This document shows, in pieces, positions 33,443-46,400 of a stretch of 64,000 bases of DNA. The stretch is from Epiperipatus broadwayi. Its lineage: Eukaryota; Onychophora; Udeonychophora; Euonychophora; Peripatidae. Position 1 is the stretch's first letter; each line of letters begins with the position of its first letter. Made by a program: the position numbers and the translations under genes. The notes beneath the pieces are model-generated. The model was given only the letters and a program-made list of their open reading frames with translations, was not told the DNA's origin and searched no databases. The stretch is taken from positions 6,584,572 through 6,648,571 of the forward strand of contig JAQFVV010006238.1 of assembly GCA_028023455.1 (NCBI GenBank), given 5' to 3'.

Positions 33443-35384
33443 CATATTTTATGATATATTTTTATCTTACATATATATATAATAAAATCGATTTGTTGAT
33501 TAGGCGATTTCAGGCAACCACGTAGTATTATATAACCTACTGATACAGTATTAGTTAAATTATAAAAAACAAAAGAAACATTGTTATTTTTTAATTTAAA
33601 ACAGTTTCAAATTGAATATATATATTTTTAAATTAAAATAATTTCAAGTCTAACTAGTTTTTAACAAATGGAAATTAATTAAAACATATGTACACATTCA
33701 GTGTTCATATATCAATTATCTTTAATATCATTGGAATACAAAATTGTTTTCGAAATCCTTATTGAGAAAGTTTGTATAAATAAACAAATAGTGAAAAGGT
33801 TGCGTGATTTTCTAAGAAGTTCGAGGGCCGGGGGGGGGGTAGAATTGGAATCGATTGCACTCCAGAGACTGATACTTTAATACTGTGCTAAGACACGCAG
33901 GCATAATTTATTTTAAGAGTTGTAATTTATACTATATCACTTAATCTCAGATATCTACATAAGCTTAATCGAAAATAGGTACAACAGTTTTCAAATTGTC
34001 CACTCCAATAGTTTTTCATAAAAAAAATTATAAAGCAAATGGCAAGATTCAGACAGACTTGCCAATTAATTGTCGGCTACTGAGGATTTAAGCTGAGATG
34101 CAAAAAAAAAAAATCCTAAATTTATTTGGTCCGAGTTTGAATCCAGATCGTAGATGTGGAATGCACATGTGCACTCAAACATTTTCCCCCAACAATCAAT
34201 CGAAAATAAAGTACGTACAAGTCTGAGAAATATTCTTTTTAAATCTTAGTAGTTTTATGTTCTAAAATCTTAATAGCTTCCTACAAAGAGACAAAGGTTG
34301 AAAAATTTTAATTATTATAAATATAAAGATTGCCAATTTGAGAAATAATTAAGAGAAGTCTTATTTGGCTATTTTAAAATCAATATGTGTGTATGTGTCA
34401 TTTTAAGAAAATAATTTTTAAGTACGGTAATTCTTTAATTTTTTCGGTAAAAGATGTTATTTCACCAGTCATTAAGTTAATTACCAATTAATTATGTAAT
34501 CAAACTATAAATAAAAAATAAGGGAAACATTTCAAATATTCAAACATTTATTGAGAACATTTAATTATAATTTTTTTTCTGCTATATATTTTTTTTTTTG
34601 TTTTGTAAAAAAATAATTATCAAGTACGAATTAAAATAACTTTCAAGGATTTTATTTTATTAGTAAAAATAAAATAATTAAAATAAAATAGCTATTTAAA
34701 AAATAATATAAAAGTTTATATGACCGCGTACACAGGGCTTTATCGATTAAAGTTGTCAAAAGTCAATATATACGACTAAATGAATGGAAAATCAATTAAT
34801 TAAAAATATAAAACGAAGTATAGTGCACTAGTTGGATAAAATAATGCAAATTATGATTATGTAAAATCTACTCTTAAATTGTCTCGTTGCCTGGCTACTA
34901 AAATTTTTTCTAAATTGAATTGTTTCTGAAATAATCAATTAAAGCGATACTTGTGAAGTTAAAAATATTGAATAAAATGTTACACTATTAAACGGAATAT
35001 TTATTCTCTGCTATTTGTGTAATTATTATTCATATCTTTATCTGCTTTCTTTTCTTCTGATTCTTATAATTGAACTTTTTAATATTATTTATTTTTTTCT
35101 TCATCTTTATATCTCTTTCTAAAACATATCTTATTATTTCTCTATCATTATATATTGTCGAATTAAATCAATATTTTTTTTTTCTTCAAGATATATTCGT
35201 TGATTCTTTTTTGCCTTATTTAGTATTTTTAATTTTATCTATCAATTTGATCATTTTTATATTTTTTAAAACCAATCTCACAATTCTCCAAATTCTTTAA
35301 GCAAACCAAATAACACATTCAAAAAGATTCGTTCAGTTTCAAATTCATTAGTCCACAAAATAATCTTATGCCCTGTGCAGTTTG
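33443..35384. other. AT-rich stretch, nothing firmly recognised
   Basis: A run of nine G near 33831 is followed by weak tRNA-like words on the minus strand (33840-33895). 35000-35330 is T/C-rich and G-poor; the 76-codon frame at 35070-35300 is only a by-product of that composition. Confidence 0.35.
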
Positions 35385-35516
35385 GCTTAGCTGGTAGTGT
35401 CCGAATTGGGATTGGGAAATCCCAGGATCGATTCCGGCACTCACAGGTCTGGCGCACGAACTTTTTATGAATTCCCATAATGCCATATGACATTATTATT
35501 ATTATTATTATCTCTA
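35385..35516 (+). repeat. tRNA-derived SINE with (ATT)n tail
   Basis: Head TTTGGCTTAGCTGGTAGTGT (box A) and CCAGGATCGATTCCGGC (box B), then GGCGCACGAACTTTTTATGA, ATTCCCATAATGCC and a (ATT)n tail. Diverged copies are at 60640-60745 (plus) and 11455-11656, 38734-38830 and 57955-58085 (minus). This is the best copy of the family in the window. Confidence 0.75.
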
Positions 35517-38135
35517 GTTACAATGCTCAATTCTCTGGCTAAAAGTGTTATCTGGTATTTATTTCATCTTAAATCTACCATAAACTAAATGTCTACAAGA
35601 GCAGAAATTCAGTCTGTTCTAGGTTATTATGTATGCATTTTGCAAAAAATTTCTACTCATCAGATGATCAAGAGATATCAGATATCTGCATCTTCATGCC
35701 TTGTTGAGAGCTCAATGTTTTTCCATTATGTCACTCTTAGAAAAGGTAGGGATTGAATTTTTTCCATTTTTGACATCTTGTGCAAAAGTAAATAATTATT
35801 GCACTACAAAGGCATGGAGATTCATGTGTTGGCATCTCTTGCTCATCTCATGAGCAAAGAGGTTCATAAAATGTTTTGAGAGAGGATGGATTAAGTTTAT
35901 GTGGTGGGGAATGTTTGCAATATGGCAGAGTCAAGATGAAGAATATACTGATAAAAATACACAACTGGTTTGAAATTTTTAAAGCATTAGATTGTTCTTA
36001 TTTATAAGAAACTTTTAATTTATTAAATATAAAGGAATCCTATAATAAATCTTTGTATCTAACAGTCCCTATTAGGAATCAGTGGTGAAAAAGATAATTG
36101 GCCAAATATGCCATTTACTGGTGAGTTAGAGTTTGAATATTTTTTTCTTCAAGTTTTAACCTCTAGGTAAAAATATTTAGATATCTATTTACCAACCCAT
36201 ATTGTACAATTAGGTGAGTTGATTATCTGAAAAAATTCTAGAGTTGTTAAAAAAATTTTCCAAGATAACTCAGTTTGTATTTATCTGAGTCATAGCTAGA
36301 TATGTAGATCTGGTATTATTGCTTTACTTATTTCCAAAGCATTTGTTTTATTTATGTTTGTCTTATTAAAAATTGTGCAAATTTTATCAAACATCATTTT
36401 GCTAACTTTAGTTTCAATGTATAAATATTATTATGCCACCAATAAATCTAATACATTAAATTTATTCTACTTTAATATTAATTAATCTTATTTTTAAAAC
36501 TGTCTTTATTATCACCTTGTGTATATCATTAAAAGAATTTCCCAATGAGAGACCTATTATTATTAAATGTGTATGTTTGTACACATGCACACACATTTAT
36601 ATGTAACCACCCAATGCCATTTGATCAGCTTGATATTTAAGACCTTTTCCCACTCATTGTTTTCTTTGGAGGATTGCAGAATAGGCTTTTTATTTTATTA
36701 AGTTATTTAAAATACATCATATCTTTTTACATAAATATATTGTGTTGGAGGAAAAAAAATGAGACCATCAGAACCCCTCAACTTGTTGTTATGCTATTAT
36801 TCATAACATAAAAAATGATGACATATTGACATATTCTTTAAGCATAATAATCAAAATTTAGTTCATCTAACACAACATTGGTCAGTGAATGGCTCATATT
36901 CAAAACCACACATTATAATTAATTTATATAGTTTAATTACTCAAACAATGATTTCAATGAAATAATATTAATGGAAGTTTTAGCAATAATTGTTCTGATT
37001 TAGTTCTTTAAACTGGTCAGAAAAATAATATTGGCTGGTGCAAATCAGGTTTATTTGTTTTGAGGATGAAATTAATTCTGTATTTTCTGGTGCCATCTTT
37101 AGTGAAAGAAATTATTTGTCTACTCTTCTTACTCATTATTTTTTTTGCTTGATGTGATCAAATTCTGGGCAGAACTTGAGATTTCTTCTATGTAATTAAA
37201 AAAAAATTTCCATACAATCTTACAAATTATAGGCAAACTTAACATCAATCAAACTAAACATTCTTTATAGATGTATGAATGAGGATTTGCAATTCATAAT
37301 GATAATTAAAAGTTCCAAGATTATGTAGATTATTCAGAAAAGTATTAATATGCTGAATAAAATAAAACCATGAATGCAATTTATGTGGCCTTTAACACTG
37401 ATCTAGGTGACTTTACACACATAGTCTTTGTGAACATTAATGTAAAAAAATACTTCTCTTTACCCAATCATTTATTTTTCCAAGAATGTTCTGATAATTG
37501 AAATACCAGATAAATAGACTTTTAAATTGATGTTACATGCACATATATTACCTAATCACTTGTTTTTTCCAGACTTTATATATATATAACAGTTTATGGT
37601 TTAGATCTTATCTTAAATATCTTAAGATTTTTAAATATGTTATGGAATATGTAACATTTGCAAGAATGTTATCACATTGTAAAAAAAAAACATGGAATCA
37701 CTAGAAATTATTGTCCATTTGAGAAATATAATTTTACACATTTATATATTGTACAAACCTACTTCAATATGAACTAAAACTGCATTCAACTATCAATATT
37801 TTATAGTATAATTAATTACTCTGTTTAAAATATTGACGTACTTGTGTTTTATAATTTAAATATATATATATATATATATATTTATTTAATATTGAAATAC
37901 AAGTATAATGTATATACTAACCTAGATGTAATTACAGAGGATTTAAGAGTGACTTTAAAATCCCTTACAGTCATCATGTGAAAAAATATATTTATTTATT
38001 TATATCAAACTATATTTTGTTTTATAGGCTTGCTTGAATTTTTTTTACCAGTTATGATACTTGTACTTGTCTAATTTTTATTTGGTTCTAGTACTTATTT
38101 TCCAATTTACACTGTTGAAAATCTTTTAGAATATA
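35517..38135. other. AT-rich stretch, nothing recognised
   Basis: Contains TTGCTCAT-CTC-ATGAGCAA (35848-35866), a (TA)n run at about 37860-37881 and an A-run near 37681. No coding or repeat boundaries confirmed. Confidence 0.35.
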
Positions 38136-38465
38136 GTATTATGCGGGGTTCAAACTCAGACTTTCACATGACCCACCACTCTCATATTGCTGACCCACCT
38201 GATCACACACATGTTGAAAATATAAATAATCACCAATATATGTATTTCATGCTAAACCAGCAATCATCAGTTGGTCTAGATTACTATCCTCACACACACA
38301 CACACACACACACAGACTAACTGATGATTGCTGGTTTAGCATGAAATACATATATTGGTGATTATTTATCTTTTCAACATGTGTGTGATCAGGTGGGTCA
38401 GTAATATAAGAGGGCACTGAGAGTGATGGGTCATGCAAAAGTCTGAGTTTGAACCTGCATATATT
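38136..38465. repeat. 330-bp fold-back with (CA)n at its centre
   Basis: The outer ends TATTATGCGGGGTTCAAACT and GAGTTTGAACCTGCATATAT are inverted. Inner words (ACCTGATCACACACATG, AATCACCAATATATGTATTT, CTAAACCAGCAATCATCAG) pair nearly perfectly. The loop is a (CA)12-like run at 38291-38314. It is a shorter version of the 15097 element. The high identity of the arms suggests it is one of the younger copies. Confidence 0.88.
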
Positions 38466-39126
38466 ACATATATAAATGCAGGTTTAAGCCTGTACAATGT
38501 ATTAATATAGTATTATATAAAATTTGTCAAATCATATTTTGTAGATTATTTGCTACTATGAAAATACTTTTCATGATATTAATGGCCAAATCTATATGGT
38601 CAAAATTTATATTTTTCATGGTCAAAATTCTTGGCTTCAATAAAAAGTGTTAAAATTAAACATCTAAAACTATTGTCTAATTTTTGTTATTTTGTTTAAT
38701 TAAAAGAAATAAAATAATCAAAAGATTTAGTACTTAGGAGTTCATAAAAAGTTTGGGCACTAGAAGTGCAGAGGAGGACCTATAACCCATGAGCCACGAA
38801 GTATTTAATTTGCCACTCCATGACTACATTAAACTGCACAGGATTTGTATTATTTATAATGACTTTCCCATCTCTATCAAAACTATTTCTTCCAAAACAA
38901 TTCAATTTATTTAATTAAGTGTTGAGGAAAAAGTATATTTGAAGACAAAAGTGTGATTCTCTATAAAACACACACAAAAAAAAATTATTAATTTAAACAA
39001 ATATTTTTTATTTTTCATTCAACTTCTTTGACTAAAGTTTTAAAATAATCAAAATCAATCTAATTATTTTAAATGCAAATACTGTGTTCCAACATCGTAA
39101 ATTCCTACACAAGCATTAGTCTGGGT
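38466..39126. other. AT-rich stretch with a SINE fragment
   Basis: 38734-38830 (TTAGGAGTTCATAAAAAGTT on the plus strand) is a minus-strand fragment of the SINE family at 35385. The remainder is featureless. Confidence 0.45.
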
Positions 39127-39797
39127 CAGGAGTTGTCAAACTATGACTCGCGATCCAAATGTGATTCTTTGATCCCAATCCAGTGACTCTTTTTATCAAG
39201 ATAAATGTAAAAACATTTTTTATTTTCTCTTTTACAATGTTGTTTCTTGAATTCAGCTTTAAAATAGTAATTATTGTATACGATAAATATTAGAAATTTG
39301 TGAGAAATCAAACTGTCAAAGTATTTTTTTGTTTATTTTTAAGAGAATTTTTATTTTCGTTAGAATGTATAGTATTGTATTATGTTCTATTACTAAAATA
39401 AATGTTAAAATATATCCACAGCCATTCAGAAATTCGTATTTTCTTAGAGAAAATATTTCCCCCGCTTTCCTTGCAGGGCTTTAATGTGGGTAAATGGGTG
39501 GGTGAATGGATAGGTGGGTGAATAGGTAGGTAGGTGGTTGGATGAATGGGTGTGTGGTTGGGTGAATGGGTGGGTGAATGGGTGGGTGAATGGGTGGGTG
39601 GGTGGGAAAGAGATACTTCTGACCTTGAGGCTTTTTAATTGGAGAGAGAAGAAAGATTTAAATAAAATAGCTCTTTTCACCTTTTTCCTTGCGGGTCTTT
39701 AATATGGGAAGAGGGATACCTTCTAGTGGTTCTAACGGGGAAAAGAGAGAGAATTAAACAAAAATGGCTCTCTGCATTAAAAAGTTTGCCAATCCCT
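39127..39797. mobile_element. 671-bp hAT-like non-autonomous element
   Basis: The left end CAGGAGTTGTCAAACT and the reverse complement of the right end, CAGGGATTGGCAAACT, agree at 13 of 16 positions, and CAGGGGTTGGCAAACT-like ends are typical of hAT elements. The next bases (ACTCGCGATCCAAATGTG, ATTCTTTGATCCC) resemble known hAT subterminal words. The flanking octamers GTCTGGGT and ATCTAGAA differ by three transitions and one transversion, so they may be an old 8-bp duplication. There is no transposase. The interior holds a minisatellite (39487-39606), and the words TTTCCTTGC-GG-TCTTTAAT occur on each side of it, about 214 bp apart. Confidence 0.72.
39487..39606 (+). repeat. Minisatellite of GGGTGAAT/GGTGGGTG units
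   Basis: About 120 bases of imperfect GGGTGAATGGGTG repeats with almost no C on the plus strand. It has expanded inside the hAT-like element. Confidence 0.9.
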
Positions 39798-40651
39798 GAT
39801 CTAGAACTAAGTAAAAGTGACATAAGCTGGACATTTCTACAGCTAACATTGTGCAACAAAAAAAAATAATAATCTAATGATTAGTTACTGAAAACGTTGG
39901 ACATTTTGACACCTTTTAGATGTTTTTAATTCTAGAATCCATGACTTTACCACTGTTCTAAAGTGGCTCACCCAATTATTCTATTTCTTTAATAATTAGA
40001 TGTCCGATTGAATTTTCAGCATTTGCTGATATGTATTTTTGTCACAGTAGTAGATAATATATTGAGTAAACCAGTGGTATTAAATAGCAAACTATGGTGG
40101 CTGTTCTGGGCTCCACAGAAGAAATATAGTGGAATAATCTTCAGATAGGAAACTATGGGTGCTGTACTCAGGCAACTGATGGGCTCCACAGAAGAGAGAT
40201 AGTGGAATGATCTTCAGATATGAAGACCTACTGTAAATAATAAATAGTGCCCCCGCTGCTTTCTAGGTTAGAATATTGGTTCCACAGAGGCTAGGTACTT
40301 CATCCTTTAAAGTGCAAGCACACCATTTTTTGACTCCAATACAGTTTGACATTAATAGCTTCCTACTATTCTCATTTGGTCATAATATTTTCTTTGTGAC
40401 TTGCATTATTACAGAGAATTGAATCTACATATATATTATTACATAATAACAATAGACACATAACAATCAAGTACTTTTTGGCTGAAAGTTTATAGTGGTG
40501 ACATTTTATTTGTAAAGATATTGGTGATTATTTTAATCATCTAGAATTAATTGTTAAGTGTCTTTAAACAAATTCAGACATTATTGCAACTTTTCAAATA
40601 CCTTCAACCTTACTAATAGCACATAGATCAGTACATACTTTTAAATATCTA
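39798..40651. other. AT-rich stretch with a partial tandem duplication
   Basis: At 40089-40222 the words AAACTATGG-GGCTGT, GGGCTCCACAGAAGA and TAGTGGAAT-ATCTTCAGATA occur twice in the same order, the second copy with about 14 extra bases. The unit is unrecognised and G+C-richer than its flanks. Confidence 0.5.
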
Positions 40652-40740
40652 ACCACTAAACATCACATGATCATTCTTGCATCCATTGATTAACCTGGGT
40701 TGCACTGAATGGCACAATGTATGGAGAGCTTGCTTCTGTT
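40652..40740 (+). repeat. Half copy of the 12249 hairpin family
   Basis: TAAACATCACATGATCATTC joins GCATCCATTGATTAACCTGG and ends GTATGGAGAGCTTGCTTCTG. This is the right arm with the outer terminus; the left arm is missing. Confidence 0.6.
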
Positions 40741-41290
40741 TGAAGTATTATCATTCTCCTACCTTCTTCAGGTATTGTTGGCCTGATTAGTGTCAGTATT
40801 AGCCTAGGAATCAAATCAGGCACTTTAGTTTTGTGAATGTTGAATTTAAAGTGAAATTCTAACTGATTGGGTGATGCTGTCAAAGAACAACAGTTAGTAT
40901 AATTTTTTATATTTATTTATAAGAATCCTTCTGATTGGAGATAAGGAATTATTTGTCATTGTCATGTGATCAGCTTTTGAAATTTATTCCACTCAACCTG
41001 TTTGCTGTTACTAATGTTTGGATGTATTTAAAAAATTTAATAAAGATTGAATATTTTTAAAGATACTAAACAATTAATGCCAGATGATGGAAATAGACAA
41101 TGTCTAATTATAAAAATAATTGAATAGTTTGTTGATAAGAGGTTCCAGCATTGAAGGTGGCACAAGTGGAACCATGGTCCACAGACTTGAACTCATGAGT
41201 CATCTCTTTATCTTTACACCAAACTATAGGACTCATAATAATAATGTAGATACTTTAATATTGTTCATAATGTGGTTCTACATACTAATT
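40741..41290. other. AT-rich stretch, SINE tail fragment
   Basis: 41030-41110 matches the tail region of the 14440 SINE (AAAGATTGAATATTTTTAAA, GGAAATAGACAATG). Weak tRNA-like words on the minus strand near 41130-41200 are not enough for a call. Confidence 0.4.
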
Positions 41291-42212
41291 ATCCATATGT
41301 GATTTTTCACATGCATTAGTGAAGCTGTAATTATACTATAATGTTTAATATGCCTGCTTAGTGCTTTTGAGATTAAGTATTTTAATCTCATACTCTTAGC
41401 TTTACTAAATAAAGACTGTTGTAATTTATTGTACACATATGCAAATGCACTTGAATTTTTAATTAGTTAGTCTATTGTTTGGAGAGAGCAAAGCATACTT
41501 CTCTTCTATTAGTGGCGCTGAAATCATTTGCTATGTAAAAAGCTTCTTTAAGCTTTCTTTTGGCATCACTCTTCTTTGTGCAAATTATTTGAGCAGAATT
41601 GGGTTCGAATACATGGCCTGTAGCTGCTTGGTGGTCCCAGAAGATTGTTGTTCCTTCATTTTATTTTTAACCCCATTGTATGCATACCTCTCTTGGTAAG
41701 TTCTTGTGTTGATGTTAGCCCAAGTCTTACCATAGTAAGATGCCTGGCAGCCTAATTGAGGGCATGCTATTTTATAGACCACATGATGGGCTTGATCTTT
41801 TTCTATTTCATCTTTGGTGGTAGGAGGTGTTCTGAAGCTAAATTTGAAAGAAACATCAATCTTCTGGAACCACCAAGCAGCTACAGGCATGTATTTAAAC
41901 CCAATCTGCCCAAATAATTTGCACAGAGAAGAGTGATGCCAAAAGAAAGGTTAAAGAAGCTTTTTACATAGCAAATGATCTCAGTGCCATTAATAGAAGA
42001 AAAGCATGCTTTGCTCTCTCCAAACAATGGACTAACTAATTAAAAATTCAAGCACATTTGCATATGTGTACAGTAAATTACAACAGTCTTTATTCAGTAA
42101 AGCTATGAGTATGAGATTAGAACACTAAATCTTGAAAGCATGAAGCAGGCATATTAAACATTATACTATAATTACAGCTTCACTAATGCATGTGAAAAAA
42201 TCACACATGTAT
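41291..42212. repeat. Fold-back built on a Penelope-like element end
   Basis: Two arms of about 355 bp (41291-41646 and 41859-42212) are inverted copies; shared words in order are CACATGCATTAGTGAAGCTG, TAATTTATTGTACACATATG, TTGGAGAGAGCAAAGCAT, GTGCAAATTATTTG, TGTAGCTGCTTGGTGGT. The 212-bp centre and part of both arms encode the GIY-YIG remnant. Arms and centre together make an inverted-duplication form of a Penelope-like element 3' end. No TSD seen. Confidence 0.8.
41585..41890 (-). pseudogene. GIY-YIG endonuclease remnant of a Penelope-like element
   Basis: A 101-codon minus-strand frame. Residues about 12-35 (VSFKFSFRTPP ... KDEIEKDQ) resemble the linker before the endonuclease. Then come VVYKIACPQLGC, SYYGKT and NINTRTYQER, which follow the family order GVYKI-C ... 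YIGKT ... TR-EH, with YYG for YIG and no clear His after the Arg. In Penelope-like elements this domain follows the RT and cuts target DNA. The RT is absent here. The last residues are encoded by the inverted arm and are not family sequence. Being flanked by its own inverted arms means it survives only as part of the fold-back. Confidence 0.7.
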
Positions 42213-43433
42213 AATTACAATTTTTATTGGTGAAGAGAAAAACAAGTTATTACATATTAATTATCATAAGCTGCAAACACAAGTTCAATACTTACATATG
42301 CATGATACTTTTTCCCTCCAATTTTGTATTACTTATAAAAAGATAGAAAGAATGAAAAATTTACTTAACATCATTCTTTAATGGAATTTGACTATAGAAA
42401 GTGATTTTATTTACTGCAAGTCTCTTAATTTTCAATCAGCAATCCTTTAGGATATACGACCAGATAGTTGTAATTTATTCTAAAACATCATGGCATGGGA
42501 TAGGGCTTTTATGTATATATCTTCTTGCTAGAATTAGATGGCACTACTGTATGGTGAATTTGCAACTGTTGTAAGTTATCATTTGTATAATTATTCATCA
42601 ATTTTTTCATTCGTTGATTTTATTTTTCACATGTTTTTAATAATTTGCCACCTACTGTGAATTTTCGCAAGCTTTATTTTTAAATTTGTGTATTTGATCA
42701 TATATATTCCATAGATGGCCAAAAAATAAAAAAATGGGTAAGATAAGATGGTGTTTACTCTACTTTGATGACTGTTACTTTTGTATTTCTGGCATCTTCT
42801 GATGTTACAAATTTTTGTGACATTGTTTGGAGAAAACAGTTTAAATAATTAAAACATGTTCATTTGTGAAATTATTACAATTTAAAATTATCTTTATATA
42901 ATAACTGTGCAATAACTATTACAAATCAAGAATACACTTTATTTTTAAAAACAGGACATTATATTTTTGGATGATGCAAATATACCCTAAAGCTATTTAC
43001 AAACATAGCTTCCTACATAATCAGCCAAATTATAATAAAGAGTATAAAAATATTGTAATATTCCAATAAATATTAAAACAAATGAAACTTTTAAGAATAA
43101 TTTATTGGATTTAAAAGAAATAAATAAATATTTGTTCAGATTTTTAAAAAAATGGCAACGAAAAAGAAAATCTAGAAATTATGATGTATGAAGTTTTTTG
43201 TTTTTATTACAAATTCATTTTTTTTAATATTTTCAGAAATAAAATGTGAATATTTAGAATTTATTTCAGTAATATACCAAAATATCCATCAAATTTAGCC
43301 AAACTTATTATTTTATGATCTTAAATTTAATGTTGAATTTTTTACAGCAAGTGAGAAGAAAGAAAAATGACATGGTAAAGATTTCTATCTGATTCAGTTG
43401 TTGTGCAGCTTATTAATAAAAAATATTTACATG
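42213..43433. other. AT-rich stretch, hairpin-family fragment
   Basis: 42520-42580 (AGATGGCACTACTGTATGG) is a small piece of the 12249 family. The rest is unassigned. Confidence 0.35.
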
Positions 43434-46400
43434 TCATTATCATTGTCAACCATTATCAAACCACTGCAAGATGAAGATCTCTCCAATTTCAATCCATCTC
43501 CAATCTCTAGCTTCTTTTCTCCTCATTATGCCTGCACACTTTCTTATTTCATTTATCAATCTCACATCCAATCTCTTTCTGGCTTGCTTACAATCTCTTG
43601 GAATCCAGTTTAGGATTTCAATTGTCCATATATCCAGACCAACTCCACTTCAGTCTCCCAATTCTTTCAATGATGTTAGTAACACCTGTTTCCTGTCATA
43701 CTCATTTGTGTTTTATTTTTGATCTCTTCTTGTTACTCCTAACATGCATCTCTCCATACTTCTTTCAGTAGTCTGAAGTCTCTGTATTGCTCTCCTGTTA
43801 AGTGTCCAAGTCTCAGATCCATAGGAAGAACTGGTAAAACAAATTTATTAAAAAGGTTCCTTTTCAAACACATAGGCGTATTTTCTTTTAGTATCAAGTT
43901 ATTTCTACCAAAAGCACTACAACAAAGTTTAATTGTATGATTAATTTCATTCATTATGTTTCCATCTATAATAATAATCTGACCAAGATATTTTTAGTTG
44001 TTAACTTCTTCTCATTATCAATCTTTATTTTTATCTTTTGAGAAAATCCATTGATCATTACTTTAGTCTTTTTAACATTTAACTTTAGTCCTACTTTTTT
44101 ACTTTCATCTGATAACTCTTGCAACATTTTCTGAAGCTCTGAGCACTATTTGCAAAATGACCACATCATCTGCAAAACCCAAATGACTTAAATAATCTCA
44201 ATTTATTTTTATTTCTTTAACTTCCCATTTTAAACCCCAAAATACTTCTTGCAGCACTGCTACAAAAAAGTTTTGGACATAAAAAGTCACCTTATGTTCC
44301 ACCCTTCTCAATGTTAACCTTCCTAGTATCATTATAAAATCTAATTGTTGCAGTTGCATTTTTATAAATATTCTTTAGAATATGGTAATAATCCTGGATC
44401 TATAACTTGATGATCAAATGCTTTAAGCACTGAAGAAATGCTTATAGAATCAAATGCCATTTCATAATCTACAAATCCAGAAAATAATGGCAACTCATAT
44501 TCATTAGTTCTTTCTACAACTTCTCTCAATATATGGCTGTGATCCATTGTATAAAAACCATTTTAAATTCAGCTTGTTCTTTGGGTTGGTTGAAATCCAA
44601 AGTTTTCTGCAGATGATTTGTAAATATCTTTGTAAAAAATTTGTAAAAAACTGATAAAAGGCTGATAGGTCTGTAATTTCTAATATTTTCTTTAACACCT
44701 TTTAGAAATATTAATATTAATACTTTATTCTTCCAATGATCTGGACAACTTTATTATTTAGACATTTGGTATATAACTTTTACAAAAAAATTTATATTTC
44801 TTCACTTGCTTCTTTTAATATATCGATTATAATTCCATCATTACTTGAAGCTTGACCTTTCTTCATAAGTTTATTTGCATGTCTCACTTTTTCATATAAA
44901 ATCCTGGGCAATTCAAAAGATATAATAGTTGTAGAAGATATTTATTCTTTATTATATAATTCTTGATAGAACTCTTCTACATATTTCATGATATCATCTC
45001 TATTTTAGTAATAATTCCATCTTTTTTTCTTATTGCAGATATGTTTCCTACCAATATCAAAATGTTAATTTGCACTCTTGAGACTTTTATTCTCTTCTAT
45101 AGTTTCCTTGTTAAGTCACAATTATACTTTCTTATATCATTATCAACTCTTTTTCATACTATTTTATAAAATTTGAGATATTCAATTCTTTTTGCATGCA
45201 TCATTTTTATATATTTTCATATTTTTTCTTTTCTTCATAAAATTCCTTAGTCTTAGTAGAAATTTTATAGGTCAATTCCTGATTTTTTCTGCCAGCTATC
45301 TATTGAATTTTTAAAAAGTGTCTCAGTTATTTTCCTATTAATTTCATTCAAATCTGAACATGTTTAAAATCTACTAATACTTGAAAATGATTTGCAAGTT
45401 CTAATTTAAATTCATTAGAATATTTCTGAATATTAGGAATATCAATTCTGAATATTGCTTTTCTTAATAATTTTTGTCTCTCTAGTTTTGCATTACCATG
45501 TATCTTACATTTTATTAATCAAAGATCACTTTCTGTGTTGAATTCATTAAGAACATTACAATCTTAAAATATGGATTTTCTGTTAGTCAAAATATAATCC
45601 AATTCATTTGTACCTTCATCTGAATGCTTCCATGTCCATTTCCTTTTATTGATTTCATTCAAATTTGAATCATGTTCAAAATCTGCTAATATTTGAAAAC
45701 AATTTGCAAATTCTAATTTAAATTCATTAGAATATTTTTAAAAATTAGGATTATCAACTGTGAATATTGTTTTTCTTAATAATTTTTGTCTCCCTAGCAT
45801 TAACATGTATCTTCCATCTCACTAATCAGTGATCACTTCCTGTGTTGAATTTATTAAGAATATTACTATCTTGAAATAGGTATTTTTTGTTAGTCAAAAT
45901 ATAATCCAATTCTGCTATTTATTTATTTGAATGCTTCCAGATTCATTTCCTTTTTAGCATTTTACAAAAAAAAAAAAAAGAATTCATAATATAAAGTAGT
46001 TTTTTTTTTGCAAACTCCACAAGTCTATGTCTTCTCTCATTCTTATTACCATTACCAAGCACCACAATCATATTTCAATTGTTAACCAATTCTAGCATTA
46101 AAGTCTTTCATACTAATATTAAAATGTTGTTTGGTCTGATCAAAAGCCTTTTGTACATCCCTATAAAATTCTCTACTACTTCATTACTATGAGAACTTGT
46201 TGGAATATGAACCTGAATTATTTGCATTTTGTTATCTATTATGTTGAATAATTAACCATATCACTCTGTACAATATACCATCAATCTCCTGAATATTGTT
46301 TTTCCGTTTTTTATTTATAATAAATTCTACCCCACTTGTACTTTTAATATTCGTGCTTTATAGTAGAGTACATGTCCAATTTGTAAATCAATTGTCTCTT

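Noticed and set aside
33838-33895. tRNA-like block on the minus strand after the G run
   Set aside because: A box-B-like word is present but arms do not pair and no related copy was found.
35070-35300. Hydrophobic 76-codon frame that could be a membrane or mitochondrial protein
   Set aside because: Its Phe/Ile/Leu content follows from a T-rich, G-poor tract; no NADH-dehydrogenase or other motif is present.
39444-39680. Frame with repeated HPFTHPFTHPFT
   Set aside because: It translates the GGGTGAAT minisatellite.
40671-40883. 70-codon minus-strand frame
   Set aside because: Starts in a hairpin-family arm and shows no motif; chance frame.
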